Positions 18,282-27,128 are shown, counted from the first letter of the stretch. The stretch is DNA of 64,000 bases from Acidobacteriota bacterium (GCA_018268755.1 JAFDVW010000011.1:86343-150342); one strand, 5' to 3'. The notes: a model not told the origin generated them from the sequence alone. Translations and numbers: made by a program.

Positions 18282-19304
18282 ATGTCCTCGATCTCCTCTG
18301 TGAAATACCTCTCCAGAATGTCCACTTGCTTGGCCCTTATGTTCTGCCTCGTCCTCTCCGCCTCTGCCCAGCAGGCTGAAAGTGCGGAAAAGGCAGAACG
18401 CGTCGGGAACATTGACACCACGATCCATGAAGATTGGACCACCCTTTCAGTGGGCAAGCTTGATCTGAAAGCTTTGCCGCCCATGATGGGAGGAAAGTAC
18501 GAGGCCCCTACCTTTACTCGCGAATTGGTCCGTTTGCAGTGGCGTTCCGGCAATCCGGTGGATATTTTTGTAGTGCTGCCCAAACGGGTCAGCAAGCCTC
18601 GCGTGGTGCTGTATCTCTATAGCTTTCCCAGCGACGAAGCCCGCTTCCGCAACGACGAGTGGTGTAAGGCCGCAACAGAAGGCGGTTTCGCCGCGGTGGG
18701 CTTTCTTTCCGCTCTGACCGGCGAGCGCTACCAGGGCCGCGCCATGACGCACTGGTTTGTCAGCGAACTGCAAGAGTCCCTGGGCGCTACCACCCACGAT
18801 GTACAGATGATCCTCAACTATCTGGAGCAACGAGGAGACCTCACTGCTGGACGGGTCGCCATGTATGGGCAGGGCTCCGGCGCGAGCATTGCCCTGCTGG
18901 CGGCTTCCGTGGATCCCCGCATCGCGGTGCTCGATCTGCTCGACCCCTGGGGAGATTGGCCGGAGTGGATCCAACGTTCGCCGCTGATCCCCGACGAAGA
19001 GCGGGCCGGTTTCCTGCGGTCTGCATTCCTCGATAAAGTGGCGGCTCTCGATCCGGTGAAGGTATTGCCCTCGCTCGGCGACCGCACGCTCCGCATTCAG
19101 CAGGTGAGCGCCGACCCCATTACGCCCAAGGCCGCAAAAGACAAGATCGCGGCGGCGATTCCCCCGCAGGGACGGCTCGTGACTTACGATACCCCGGCCA
19201 GTCTGCGCAAAGCCTGGCAGGAAAAAGGCCTGTGGAACTGGGCCAAGGAACAGTTGCGATTTTCCGTAGTTCCACCCACGAGCACAGTCGCTGCGGAGCG
19301 CTGA
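18282..19304 (+). CDS. Exported alpha/beta-hydrolase-like protein with a degenerate nucleophile elbow
   Basis: About 340 residues from ATG 18282; ATG 18318 is an alternative. Both lie beyond the terminator at 18213-18252, while a longer frame from 18210 would overlap it. The product has a signal peptide ending VLSASAQQ. The middle resembles an alpha/beta hydrolase: a beta-strand RVVLYLYSFP, then RVAMYGQGSGASIALLAA at the position of the nucleophile elbow. The expected G-x-S-x-G reads GQGSG, so the nucleophile position is Gly. Catalysis by the usual Ser is therefore doubtful unless the neighbouring Ser takes over. The acyltransferase-3 gene follows after 39 nt, probably in the same transcript. 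Confidence 0.65.
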   Translation: MSSISSVKYLSRMSTCLALMFCLVLSASAQQAESAEKAERVGNIDTTIHEDWTTLSVGKLDLKALPPMMGGKYEAPTFTRELVRLQWRSGNPVDIFVVLPKRVSKPRVVLYLYSFPSDEARFRNDEWCKAATEGGFAAVGFLSALTGERYQGRAMTHWFVSELQESLGATTHDVQMILNYLEQRGDLTAGRVAMYGQGSGASIALLAASVDPRIAVLDLLDPWGDWPEWIQRSPLIPDEERAGFLRSAFLDKVAALDPVKVLPSLGDRTLRIQQVSADPITPKAAKDKIAAAIPPQGRLVTYDTPASLRKAWQEKGLWNWAKEQLRFSVVPPTSTVAAER

Positions 19305-19343
19305 GCGCAAGCAGATTTCCAAAGCAAGGCTGAGATCATCTGA

Positions 19344-20522
19344 ATGGCGACGCTGGTTTCTACTCCGGAGGTAAGACTCGCGGCCCCTGCCTTACGTAGC
19401 GGGGGAAAACGCTTTTATCACCCCGAACTTGACGTACTTCGTTTCTTCGCCTTTTTTCTGGTCTTTATCCATCACCACTATCCGGCTACGCCCGGGCAGT
19501 ACAATCCGGGCCTGGGAAAGCTCCTGGCGCTTTCCGTTTCCACCATCTCGGCGGCCGGGGGATTCGGCGTGGACATCTTTTTCGCCCTCAGTTCCTATCT
19601 GATTACGGAACTGCTATTGCGCGAAAAGGAAAGCACCGGGGGTGTGGATGTGCGGGCCTTCTATCTGCGCCGCATTTTGCGCATCTGGCCGCTTTATTTC
19701 TTCTTTCTGACCTTGGCGGTTCTGCTGAATCACTGGGTCCCGGGAGAACCGGTCTCTGCCAAGGCGGTCCTGGCCTTCCTGCTCTTTTCCGGGAACTGGT
19801 GGATGATCTTTGCCGGCAGCAAAGTTTCCATCATCAATCCGCTGTGGAGCGTCTCGGTGGAAGAGCAATTCTATTTGGCCTGGCCGCCCCTGGCGCGCAA
19901 TCTCAGCCGACGCGGCATGCTGCTGGCAGCGGGTATCTTGCTGGGTGTAGCCAGTTCGGCTCGCCTGCTCATCGGCCTCTTGCACATCGGCTCGGAGCGC
20001 TACCTCTGGTTCAACACCTTCACTCGCCTCGATCCCATTGCTTTGGGCATCGTACTGGCGGTCCTGTTGCGCGGCCGCTCGCCAGTGCTCTCCTGGATAC
20101 AACGTGCCGGATTGTTTTTTGCCAGCGTCTCGGTGCTTCTGGCCTCCGCGAGCCTTCTGCACACCCGCGCCGAGCCCGTGCACCTAGCGGGAATCATGCT
20201 GGGATATCCCCTCGTCGCCGTCAGTTCCATCGGACTGCTGGTCTCGTTATTGTCCGCCACCGCGCCCTGGTACGCTTGGACGCCGCTGGTCTATCTTGGC
20301 CGCATCAGCTATGGCCTCTATGTCTTCCACCTTCTCGGACTGCAGCTGGCCTTTCTCCTGGGCCACCACTTTCCGGCTGGACCTCGGCTGGTCAAGGGTG
20401 ACGGCATTCTCGGCCTCCTCCTTACTCTGCTGATGGCGGCTTTGTCCTATCGCTTCCTGGAAAAACCCTTCCTGCGCATCAAAGAGCGCTATGCCCACGT
20501 TCTCTCTCGTCCCGGCGGCTAA
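19344..20522 (+). CDS. Acyltransferase family 3 membrane protein (OafA-like)
   Basis: 392 residues with about 10 membrane helices. The N-terminal helix has the family signature HPELDVLRFFAFFLVFIHHHYP; the His pair and preceding Arg are part of the proposed active site. Further motifs are FALSSYLITELLLREKE, YLRRILRIWPLYF and NPLWSVSVEEQFYLAWP, all standard for acyltransferase-3/OafA proteins. These move acetyl or other acyl groups onto surface polysaccharides or lipids across the membrane. With the exopolysaccharide operon about 14 kb upstream, O-acylation of that polymer is a plausible role. Start ATG 19344 is 39 nt after the preceding gene. Confidence 0.88.
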   Translation: MATLVSTPEVRLAAPALRSGGKRFYHPELDVLRFFAFFLVFIHHHYPATPGQYNPGLGKLLALSVSTISAAGGFGVDIFFALSSYLITELLLREKESTGGVDVRAFYLRRILRIWPLYFFFLTLAVLLNHWVPGEPVSAKAVLAFLLFSGNWWMIFAGSKVSIINPLWSVSVEEQFYLAWPPLARNLSRRGMLLAAGILLGVASSARLLIGLLHIGSERYLWFNTFTRLDPIALGIVLAVLLRGRSPVLSWIQRAGLFFASVSVLLASASLLHTRAEPVHLAGIMLGYPLVAVSSIGLLVSLLSATAPWYAWTPLVYLGRISYGLYVFHLLGLQLAFLLGHHFPAGPRLVKGDGILGLLLTLLMAALSYRFLEKPFLRIKERYAHVLSRPGG

Positions 20523-20619
20523 CGCATAGTTCGGCCACTTCGCCTACCTCGCCTGGCGCTCGCTTGGCCCGGTTTCGCCCCGGGCTCAAATCTCTCTTCT
20601 TTAGTATTGTCTTTTTTGG

Positions 20620-20665
20620 GAAAACACTCTGCCGGGGCAGGGAGCTGCCTCTATGGGCGGAGTGT
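20620..20665 (-). terminator. Terminator of the CadC-like regulator gene
   Basis: On the - strand, right after the stop at 20668, a 10-bp stem (20656-20665 with 20624-20633, one G-T pair) encloses a smaller GC-rich hairpin and is followed by TTTT (20620-20623 read in reverse). This fits an intrinsic terminator. Confidence 0.55.
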
Positions 20666-20667
20666 GT

Positions 20668-22299
20668 CTAGTTGAGCTTCTCGAGCAGGCGCTGGAATCG
20701 CGGATCGTCGCGCAGAATATCGTAGTCCGGGTCGTGCTCGATCCAATCCTTCTTTCCGCAACCCTTCGCGAACACTCTCTCCAGCAGCGACAGGGCCTCT
20801 TCTTTTCGTCCGGTCCGTGCATGCAGGCAGCCGGCGTTGATCAGCACTCCCACGTCTTCGGAATAAAGTTCCAAAGAACGCCGCGACCACTCCAGGGCGC
20901 GTTCCAACTCGCCTTCCTCCAGGAGCGCGCACGATCCCAGCGAAAGCGCGCGGCCATCCACCGGATTCAACAGCAGCGTGTGCTCCGCCCGGCGGATGCC
21001 TTCGCGAGTTGCCTGGGTGGCTTCCTCCTTGCGACCCAATAGCCGCAAACACTGTCCCTGCAACATGAGGCTTTGAAAATCTTCGCGCCGGACTTCGCCT
21101 GCCTTCTGGAAAAGCTCGGCGGACCGCGCGATCTCGCCGTGCGCAAAGCAGGCGCGCGCATAGTAATAATAGGCCTCAAAGAAGCTGGGATTCAGCCGGA
21201 TCGATTCTTCGAATTCCTTAGCCGCTTCCTCATAGCATCCCGATAAAGACAGCACGAACCCGCGTGCCGCATGGGACTCTGCGAGCCCGGGCGCCAACTC
21301 CAGCGCCCTCCGGCTGGCCACTTCCGCCCCCGACAGCGCGTCTTGCTTCCCGCCAAACCATTCGTATAAGGTCGCGCGCGCCGCGGCCAGGCAGCCCCAC
21401 GCCGGACCGTATCCGGAGTCCAGGGCGATGGCCTGTTGAAACAGTTCGCTGCTTTTCTGCAGATCGGGCTGCGTCATGCGATGCAAGTGCTGTCGTCCCC
21501 GTAAGTAGTACTCGTAGGCCTCGGCCCCGGTATGAGGTCGCACCTGGGACGGCTTCTCGCGTTGGCTCAGCATGTCGCCCCGCAGCAGCGTGACGACGTG
21601 TTCGGCGATGTCATCCTGGATGGCCAGGACATCTTCCAGGGTGCGATCAAATTTCTCCGACCAGCGATGGTATCCCGTGCCCACTTCGATCAGCTGCACA
21701 GTGACGCGCAGGCGGTCGTCCGCCTTGCGCACACTGCCTTCCAGTAAAGTCCCTACCCCAAGGTGCCGGCCCACGGCCTGCACATCCGCGCCCTGGCTAC
21801 GAAACTGGAAAGACGCTGTCCGCGAGGCCACCCGTAGACCCTCAATGCGAGTGAGCGCGTTGATTAATTCCTCCGCCAGTCCTTCACAAAGGTAGTCCTG
21901 GTCGCGTCCCGGACTCATGTCGGCAAAAGGAAGCACCGCGATCGCGGTAATGGTGGGCGCCGGCGCAGCAGGTTCCGCGACCCTCTCCGCGCAGAGCGGG
22001 GCTACAAAGGCGTAGCCGCGCCGGTGCCGGGTTTCGATAAAGCGCGGCTGCCGGGCGTCATCGGCCAGCACTTTGCGGAGTTCTTGAATGCAGGAGGTCA
22101 GTGCATCATCGCTCACCGCCATGCCGCTCCATACCGAGGCGAACAGGTCTTCCTTAGGAACGGGATTGCCGGCCCGCTCCAGAAGCGCTTTCAATACCGC
22201 CGAAGCCTTCGGAGTGAGCCGAACCTCCTGCCCGCCGGCCCACAGCCGCCCGCTGCCTGTATCGAAGCGATAGTCCCCGAAGCTGATGTTCTGTTCCAT
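20668..22299 (-). CDS. CadC-like winged-helix / TolB-like / TPR regulator
   Basis: 543 residues from ATG 22299 (MEQNISFGDYRFD); an upstream in-frame start at 22317 adds six residues. Residues 1-105 are an OmpR/CadC-type winged helix (LTPKASAVLKALLE, ending in FIETRHRRGYAFVAP). Residues about 120-240 match the TolB-like domain often fused to adenylate-cyclase-type regulators (LPFADMSPGRDQDYLCEGLAEELI and LLEGSVRK). The rest is a series of TPR repeats. Unlike CadC there is no obvious membrane segment, so it is probably cytosolic. It is transcribed away from the 22528 gene and may control that unit. Family function is sensing plus DNA binding; the signal is unknown. Confidence 0.85.
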   Translation of the reverse strand: MEQNISFGDYRFDTGSGRLWAGGQEVRLTPKASAVLKALLERAGNPVPKEDLFASVWSGMAVSDDALTSCIQELRKVLADDARQPRFIETRHRRGYAFVAPLCAERVAEPAAPAPTITAIAVLPFADMSPGRDQDYLCEGLAEELINALTRIEGLRVASRTASFQFRSQGADVQAVGRHLGVGTLLEGSVRKADDRLRVTVQLIEVGTGYHRWSEKFDRTLEDVLAIQDDIAEHVVTLLRGDMLSQREKPSQVRPHTGAEAYEYYLRGRQHLHRMTQPDLQKSSELFQQAIALDSGYGPAWGCLAAARATLYEWFGGKQDALSGAEVASRRALELAPGLAESHAARGFVLSLSGCYEEAAKEFEESIRLNPSFFEAYYYYARACFAHGEIARSAELFQKAGEVRREDFQSLMLQGQCLRLLGRKEEATQATREGIRRAEHTLLLNPVDGRALSLGSCALLEEGELERALEWSRRSLELYSEDVGVLINAGCLHARTGRKEEALSLLERVFAKGCGKKDWIEHDPDYDILRDDPRFQRLLEKLN

Positions 22300-22527
22300 A
22301 CAAAGATTCCAGCCCACCCCACTCTAATCCCGGAACAATCCCGGCATCTTCCCATGACTTCCGAAGGCTCCACGTCCTATGGTTGAGCACGAAACGGGGC
22401 TGGTGGGGGCCCGCTTCCTGCCGTAGTCCGCCGCCAAGATCGGGCCAGCGCTATGGCGTTGGCCGGCAGACTCCCCAGGTAACTCGATTTTAAGCAAATC
22501 ATGCAGCCCAGCGTAAGGAGAAAAGAA

Positions 22528-23010
22528 GTGAAAGTGTGGATCACCAACTGCCGCAAGACCCTGGGGGTTTTGGCATTTCTGGCCGGCATCGCGGCGGGAC
22601 CGATCTCCGTCCTGGCCACGTCGGGGAATCCCGGGCCGCGGGCGCTGCGGACCGGGTCTTGCGCCGGACGCTGCCATGTCCCATCCCCGCCGGGGAGTCG
22701 CGTACCGGAAGGGGACACCCGTTTTCGTATCGTCTTCCTCTGGAGCACGCAGTCTCCCTCGGATGCGCGCCGGCTGGCGGCTTTGCCAGGGAACCAGGGG
22801 CCTTGCCTGACTTATGGGCGCGGCGAGATTCTTCCCGATCGCTCCGGCCAGGCAACGTCCTCTGCGATGGCCCTGCGCTGGGCCGTGCCGGCCAAGGACC
22901 CGGAAAAAGGAGCGCCCAGCCTCATTCAGTTCTGCGGCGACAGCGTCTTGGTCGGGACCCGCACCGTCGCCCTGGGCGTGGCAACGCCGGTTTCCCGCTG
23001 GGAAAGATAA
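22528..23010 (+). CDS. Small exported protein of unknown function
   Basis: 160 residues from GTG 22528, chosen because AAGGAG (22515-22520) lies 7 nt ahead; the in-frame ATG 22501 lacks a site. The N-terminus is basic and hydrophobic (LGVLAFLAGIAAG), a probable signal peptide, followed by a Pro/Gly-rich part with a CAGRC pair and two further Cys residues. I do not recognise a family. It is divergent from the CadC-like regulator and 28 nt before the MddA-type gene, with which it is probably cotranscribed. Confidence 0.6.
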   Translation: MKVWITNCRKTLGVLAFLAGIAAGPISVLATSGNPGPRALRTGSCAGRCHVPSPPGSRVPEGDTRFRIVFLWSTQSPSDARRLAALPGNQGPCLTYGRGEILPDRSGQATSSAMALRWAVPAKDPEKGAPSLIQFCGDSVLVGTRTVALGVATPVSRWER

Positions 23011-23038
23011 CCAAACATTCTTTTATGAAGGAGAAAAC

Positions 23039-23821
23039 ATGTTCCAACGAATCCTGGCTTTCTTGTATGGAATTTTTTGCTACCTGGTGTTTTTGGCCAG
23101 TTTCCTGTATGCGGTGGGCTTTCTGGGGAACTTCGGGGTTCCTAAGACCATGGACTCCGGGCCGCAATCTCCGTTGCTCCATGCCCTGGCAATCAATGCC
23201 GCCCTGTTAGCGGTCTTTGCTCTGCAACACAGCGTCATGGCGCGGCAGTGGTTCAAGCGGGCCTGGACCCGCATCGTCCCACCCTCCGTCGAGCGCAGTA
23301 CATACGTGCTGTTCTCCAGTCTGGCTTTGCTGCTGCTGTTCTGGCAGTGGCAGCCCATGGGGGGCGTGGTGTGGAGCGTGGAAAACCCCACCGCGCGGCT
23401 GGCGATCATGGCGGCCTACAGCCTGGGATGGTTGATCGTGCTGGTCACGACTTTCCTGATCAACCACTTCGATCTCTTCGGCCTGCGCCAGGTGTGGCTC
23501 AATCTGCGTGGCGTTCCCTACACGGCGCTGGGGTTTCGTACTCCCGGGCCATACCGCTATGTCCGGCATCCTTTATATGTCGGCTGGCTGATGGTTTTCT
23601 GGGCGGCCCCGGTCATGACCGTGGCGCACCTGATCTTTGCCATCTCCACCACCGCCTATATTCTCATCGCCATTCAGTTCGAAGAGCGGGACCTGGTCCA
23701 GGCGCACCAGGAGTACGCGGAATATCGCTTGCGCGTTCCCATGATCGTGCCGGGGCGTTCTTCGCAGAAACCTTCTCGAATCGTGAACCCAGGCAGGCGC
23801 GCTACGGATATGAGCGCCTAA
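23039..23821 (+). CDS. mddA: Methanethiol S-methyltransferase-like membrane protein (NnrU/isoprenylcysteine methyltransferase family)
   Basis: 260 residues with five or six membrane helices. The C-terminal half holds the SAM-binding signature of integral-membrane methyltransferases: GPYRYVRHPLYVGWL, then FEERDLVQAHQEYAEYR (E-E-R-D-L and a Tyr-Arg end). The N-terminal region (LQHSVMARQWFKR) and overall length match MddA, which methylates methanethiol to dimethyl sulfide with S-adenosylmethionine in the inner membrane. The NnrU family also contains proteins of other function, so the substrate is inferred. AAGGAG at 23028-23033 sits 5 nt before ATG 23039. A terminator lies at 23898-23930. Confidence 0.75.
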   Translation: MFQRILAFLYGIFCYLVFLASFLYAVGFLGNFGVPKTMDSGPQSPLLHALAINAALLAVFALQHSVMARQWFKRAWTRIVPPSVERSTYVLFSSLALLLLFWQWQPMGGVVWSVENPTARLAIMAAYSLGWLIVLVTTFLINHFDLFGLRQVWLNLRGVPYTALGFRTPGPYRYVRHPLYVGWLMVFWAAPVMTVAHLIFAISTTAYILIAIQFEERDLVQAHQEYAEYRLRVPMIVPGRSSQKPSRIVNPGRRATDMSA

Positions 23822-23897
23822 CGGAGGGAGACCCTCCCCTTGCCCTCCATCCGCTTAAGACGCGAAGTCCGCGGAGATCTTCCTTAGGGTTCCCGCA

Positions 23898-23930
23898 AGC
23901 CGCCCCTTCATCCGGGCGGCTGTTGTTTTT
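23898..23930 (+). terminator. Terminator after the mddA-like gene
   Basis: An 8-bp perfect stem (AGCCGCCC at 23898-23905 with its complement at 23914-23921), an 8-nt loop and the tail GTTGTTTTT. It lies 76 nt past the mddA-like stop and separates that unit from the 23992 gene. Confidence 0.75.
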
Positions 23931-23991
23931 GCCTGATATCGGCCGGGTGAGGCGAGGCGCGAAAGCCTATACTGGTAGCAGCCTAGACGGT

Positions 23992-24366
23992 ATGAAACCG
24001 GCGATTGCCACCCTCGCGCTGTTGCTGATCGGCCTTCCGGTGGCTGCGCCATTCCTGGCTCAGGACGCCGATGGGACCCTGCCGGCTTGCTGCCGCCGCG
24101 ATGGCCGCCACCATTGCAGCATGGGCCGAATGCCGGCGCCGCCGCAAGCTTCCACTGCCGTTTCCGCGGTCGAGTCCAGGTGCCCTTTGTTCCCCCGCGC
24201 CATGGTTCTGGCCGGCCATGCTCAACCTGGACTGCCCGCTTCTGGCAGGGAGAGCGCGGTCACCGGTCCCCAGTTCCTGCCAGCTTCAGAATCTAATTGC
24301 AGATATTGTTTTGCCCGGGAGCACGCGCATCCGAAACGCGGCCCTCCCAATTACCTCCTCGTCTAG
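23992..24366 (+). CDS. Small exported Cys/His-rich protein (ACCRRxGxHHC type)
   Basis: 124 residues from ATG 23992, giving a signal peptide (MKPAIATLALLLIGLPVAAP). Directly after it comes PACCRRDGRHHCSM, a compact Cys-Cys...His-His-Cys cluster that could bind a metal or haem. A second Cys pair (CRYC) follows near residue 105. Short proteins with this cluster are known to me from acidobacterial genomes but have no established function. Its position before the CcmH-like gene and feoAB suggests a link to metal or haem handling, which is inference only. Confidence 0.6.
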   Translation: MKPAIATLALLLIGLPVAAPFLAQDADGTLPACCRRDGRHHCSMGRMPAPPQASTAVSAVESRCPLFPRAMVLAGHAQPGLPASGRESAVTGPQFLPASESNCRYCFAREHAHPKRGPPNYLLV

Positions 24367-24489
24367 CTTCCGCTGACCGCAAAACCCGCGCGCTGCGACT
24401 CGTATCCCCATGGGCCGCAAGCTTTGCCGGGTCCTGCCCATTGGCGGATATCTGCTTTCGAGATGCCCTGCCTATAAACGAGGATGAGT

Positions 24490-24951
24490 ATGAAGCAAAT
24501 TGTATTTATCATAGGACTATGCATGCTTTTCGGCGCGGTGGCCTTGCCAGCTCAGACGCCGGCCCTGACCGTGGCGCAGAAAGAGAGCTATCAGCGGCTG
24601 GCCCAGCAGTTGATTGCGCCTTGTTGCTGGCGCGAACCGATTGCGATTCACCGTTCCGCCGAGGCATTGCAAATGCAGGACGAAGTCCGGCAATGGCTGC
24701 TGCAAGGTCGTACCGAAGACGAGATCAAAGCCACGTACGTTTCGCGCTATGGCGACCGCATCCTCGCCGACCCGCCCGGCCTGACCGGCCGCTGGCTCTA
24801 TGTCATGCCGGTCGCAGTATTTCTAGGATTACTTCTTTTGGCGGCGCGACGGTTGCGTGTTTTGGTCCGCATGACGCCTGCCTCTCCGCCTCGGTCGTCC
24901 CCCGAGTTTCTGGCGTTGGTGCGCAAGGAGACAAATAACGAGTGGGTCTGA
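24490..24951 (+). CDS. CcmH-like cytochrome c maturation protein
   Basis: 153 residues from ATG 24490, which has GAGG (24480-24483) 6 nt ahead; ATG 24484 would leave no space for it. A signal peptide is followed by LAQQLIAPCCWREPIAIHRS, the CcmH/NrfF active-site region. Here the two Cys are adjacent (P-C-C-W) rather than the usual C-x-x-C of RCxxCQ. The next segment (MQDEVRQWLLQGRTEDEIKATYVSRYGDRILADPPG) and a single C-terminal membrane helix match the family. CcmH reduces or holds apocytochrome for haem attachment outside the cytoplasm. The FeoA start overlaps its end. The rest of the ccm set is not in the window. Confidence 0.8.
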   Translation: MKQIVFIIGLCMLFGAVALPAQTPALTVAQKESYQRLAQQLIAPCCWREPIAIHRSAEALQMQDEVRQWLLQGRTEDEIKATYVSRYGDRILADPPGLTGRWLYVMPVAVFLGLLLLAARRLRVLVRMTPASPPRSSPEFLALVRKETNNEWV

Positions 24952-25211
24952 ATCCTGAGCTGACGCGCACGCGCCTGACTGACCTGGGACCGGGACAGTC
25001 CGGAACGATCGACGAGATATTCCTGCCCCCGGAGGCCCAGCAGTTCCTGACCCGCTTCGGGCTGTATCCCGGAATGGAAATCCGCTTTTCGCGCTCCGCC
25101 CCTATGGGCGATCCCAGGACCTATCTGGTGGATGGGGCGGAGATCGCTTTGCGCAGTGAGACCGCTCAGCAGATCTTCGTGATCCAATCCCACCCCGAGG
25201 ACGCCCCCTGA
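24942..25211 (+). CDS. feoA: FeoA-type ferrous iron transport accessory protein
   Basis: 89 residues with the SH3-like FeoA fold: LTDLGPGQSGTIDEI at the start, then FLTRFGLYPGMEIRF and a final hydrophobic strand (FVIQSH). FeoA is a small cytosolic partner of FeoB in Fe(II) uptake. The start is GTG 24942 with AAGGAG 11 nt upstream, inside the end of the CcmH-like gene. Its TGA overlaps the ATG of feoB (25211), so the two are translationally coupled. Confidence 0.9.
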   Translation: MGLNPELTRTRLTDLGPGQSGTIDEIFLPPEAQQFLTRFGLYPGMEIRFSRSAPMGDPRTYLVDGAEIALRSETAQQIFVIQSHPEDAP

Positions 25212-27091
25212 TGCCCGTCCTCCACCAAATTAGCCCGGCGGCGCAAGCCGCTCCCGCTATCCAGAGTGTGGCCCTCATCGGGCCGCCCAACTCCGGGAAG
25301 TCCACTCTCTTCAATCGGCTCACAAGGCTTCGCCAGAAGGTGGGCAATTATCCCGGCATTACCATTGAGCACCATTCCGGCACTCTGGTGATGGGCGGTA
25401 GGGAAGTCAGCCTCATTGATTTACCCGGTGTGTACAGCCTTACACCATACTCGGAAGATGAGCGCGTCGCGGTGGATGTTTTGTCCGGGAAAATGGCGGG
25501 CGTTCCTCGTCCTGACGCGGTGTTACTGGTGCTCGATGCCACCAGTCTCACGCGGCAGCTGACCCTGGCCGCCCCGGTCATCGCCATGGGACTGCCCACT
25601 CTGGTGCTGCTCAATATGGCGGACCTCTTCGCCCGCCGCGGCGGAGAAATCGATACCCTCAAGCTGGCCCGCGAACTGGGGGCCCCGGTTGCCTTGGTGA
25701 GTGCCGTGGAAGGCACCGGCATGGAAGCCGTTGAACGCTTTCTGCAACAAAAGCCTGGGACGCATCCTCCGGTGCAGCTACCGGTCCTTTCCGGCGCTGC
25801 CGAGCGCCGCCAGTGGGCGGCCCACATGCAGAAGCAGGCCGGATTCCGTCCGCCGCTGCCCGCCTCCTGGACCCGCCGGCTCGATGCCATGGTTCTCCAC
25901 AAAGTCTGGGGACCGCTGATTTTCCTGGGAGCGGTGGCCGCGGTTTTTCAGTCGGTATTCGGTTTGGGGCAACCTCTCAGCACCGCGTTTGGCGACGTGC
26001 TGAATACCCTGGGGCAGCAGGCGTCTCCGCTGATTTCAAACTCATTTATCCACTCGCTTTTACTGGACGGTATTTGGAAAGGGGTAAGTTCGGTCCTGGT
26101 CTTTCTGCCGCAAATTCTACTGCTGTTCCTTTTTATCGGGCTGCTGGAGGATTCCGGTTATCTGGCCCGCGCCGCGCTCATCTCCGACCGCACCATGCGC
26201 AGCGTGGGGTTAAACGGCAAAGCTTTCATCCCATTGCTCTCCGCTTATGCTTGCGCCGTGCCCGCCATCATGGCCACCCGCACCATCGAAAATAAACGCG
26301 ACCGCTTCGCCACCATTCTGATTGCGCCGTTCATGACTTGCTCGGCGCGCCTGCCCATTTACACGCTGCTGATTGCCGCCTTCATTCCGGAGCGCCCGGT
26401 GGTGGGAGTGTTACTGGGGACGCGCGCCTGCGCCATGCTGGGCTTGTATCTCCTGGGATTTCTGGTGGCCATTGCCACGGCTGGAGTGCTGAAATCTTCG
26501 GTTTTGAAGTCGGGCGCTGTGCCTTTTGTTCTGGAGCTTCCCGAATATCGCTGGCCTACGTGGGGATCGATTGGATTGCGCCTGGTGGACCGCGCTCGTG
26601 TGTTCCTGCAGCAAGCCGGCACCGTCATCCTCTGCGTTTCGCTGCTGGTCTGGGCCTTGACTAATCTCCCACTCCACAACGGGCAGCCGCCGCAACTGGA
26701 GCAAAGCGCCATCGGACGGGTCGGCCAATTCATCGAGCCGTTGATTCGTCCCCTGGGATTTAACTGGAAAATCGGCGTCGGGCTGCTCACCTCGATCGTG
26801 GCCCGGGAGGTGATCGTGGGCACCCTCGCCACGCTTTACGGCACGGCCCCGGAAACCCATTCCTTGCCTCTGCAAAGCGCCTTGCAGCAGGACCTCAGTT
26901 TTGCGGGAGCCATGGCCTTGCTGGTTTTCTTTGCCTTTGCCATGCAGTGCACTTCCACCCTGGCCGTGGTGCGGCGCGAAACCAACAGCTGGAAGTGGCC
27001 CGCCATTCAGTTCCTTTATATGACTGCTCTGGCCTACATCGGGGCCTTCCTCGTCTACCATCTGCTGCGGATGTTTCCGCCGGTCTTCTGA
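25211..27091 (+). CDS. feoB: FeoB ferrous iron transporter
   Basis: 626 residues. The N-terminal G-domain shows G1 GPPNSGKS, G3 DLPG and G4 NMAD, followed by a GDI-like spacer. The membrane part (about 270-626) has the conserved gate segments YACAVPAIMATRTIENKRDRF and FMTCSARLPIY. The protein moves Fe(II) across the inner membrane with GTP binding by the G-domain. It is shorter than E. coli FeoB (773), mainly at the C-terminus, but all key motifs are present. It overlaps feoA by one base. A terminator-like hairpin follows at 27101. Confidence 0.95.
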   Translation: MPVLHQISPAAQAAPAIQSVALIGPPNSGKSTLFNRLTRLRQKVGNYPGITIEHHSGTLVMGGREVSLIDLPGVYSLTPYSEDERVAVDVLSGKMAGVPRPDAVLLVLDATSLTRQLTLAAPVIAMGLPTLVLLNMADLFARRGGEIDTLKLARELGAPVALVSAVEGTGMEAVERFLQQKPGTHPPVQLPVLSGAAERRQWAAHMQKQAGFRPPLPASWTRRLDAMVLHKVWGPLIFLGAVAAVFQSVFGLGQPLSTAFGDVLNTLGQQASPLISNSFIHSLLLDGIWKGVSSVLVFLPQILLLFLFIGLLEDSGYLARAALISDRTMRSVGLNGKAFIPLLSAYACAVPAIMATRTIENKRDRFATILIAPFMTCSARLPIYTLLIAAFIPERPVVGVLLGTRACAMLGLYLLGFLVAIATAGVLKSSVLKSGAVPFVLELPEYRWPTWGSIGLRLVDRARVFLQQAGTVILCVSLLVWALTNLPLHNGQPPQLEQSAIGRVGQFIEPLIRPLGFNWKIGVGLLTSIVAREVIVGTLATLYGTAPETHSLPLQSALQQDLSFAGAMALLVFFAFAMQCTSTLAVVRRETNSWKWPAIQFLYMTALAYIGAFLVYHLLRMFPPVF

Positions 27092-27100
27092 TTTTCGCCG

Positions 27101-27128
27101 GCGGGCGTGAACCATCCCGCTGTTTTTG
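27101..27128 (+). terminator. Probable terminator after feoB
   Basis: Stem GCGGG (27101-27105) with CCCGC (27116-27120), a 10-nt loop and the tail TGTTTTTG. The stem is only 5 bp. It lies between two convergent genes, feoB and the GMC oxidoreductase. Confidence 0.5.
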
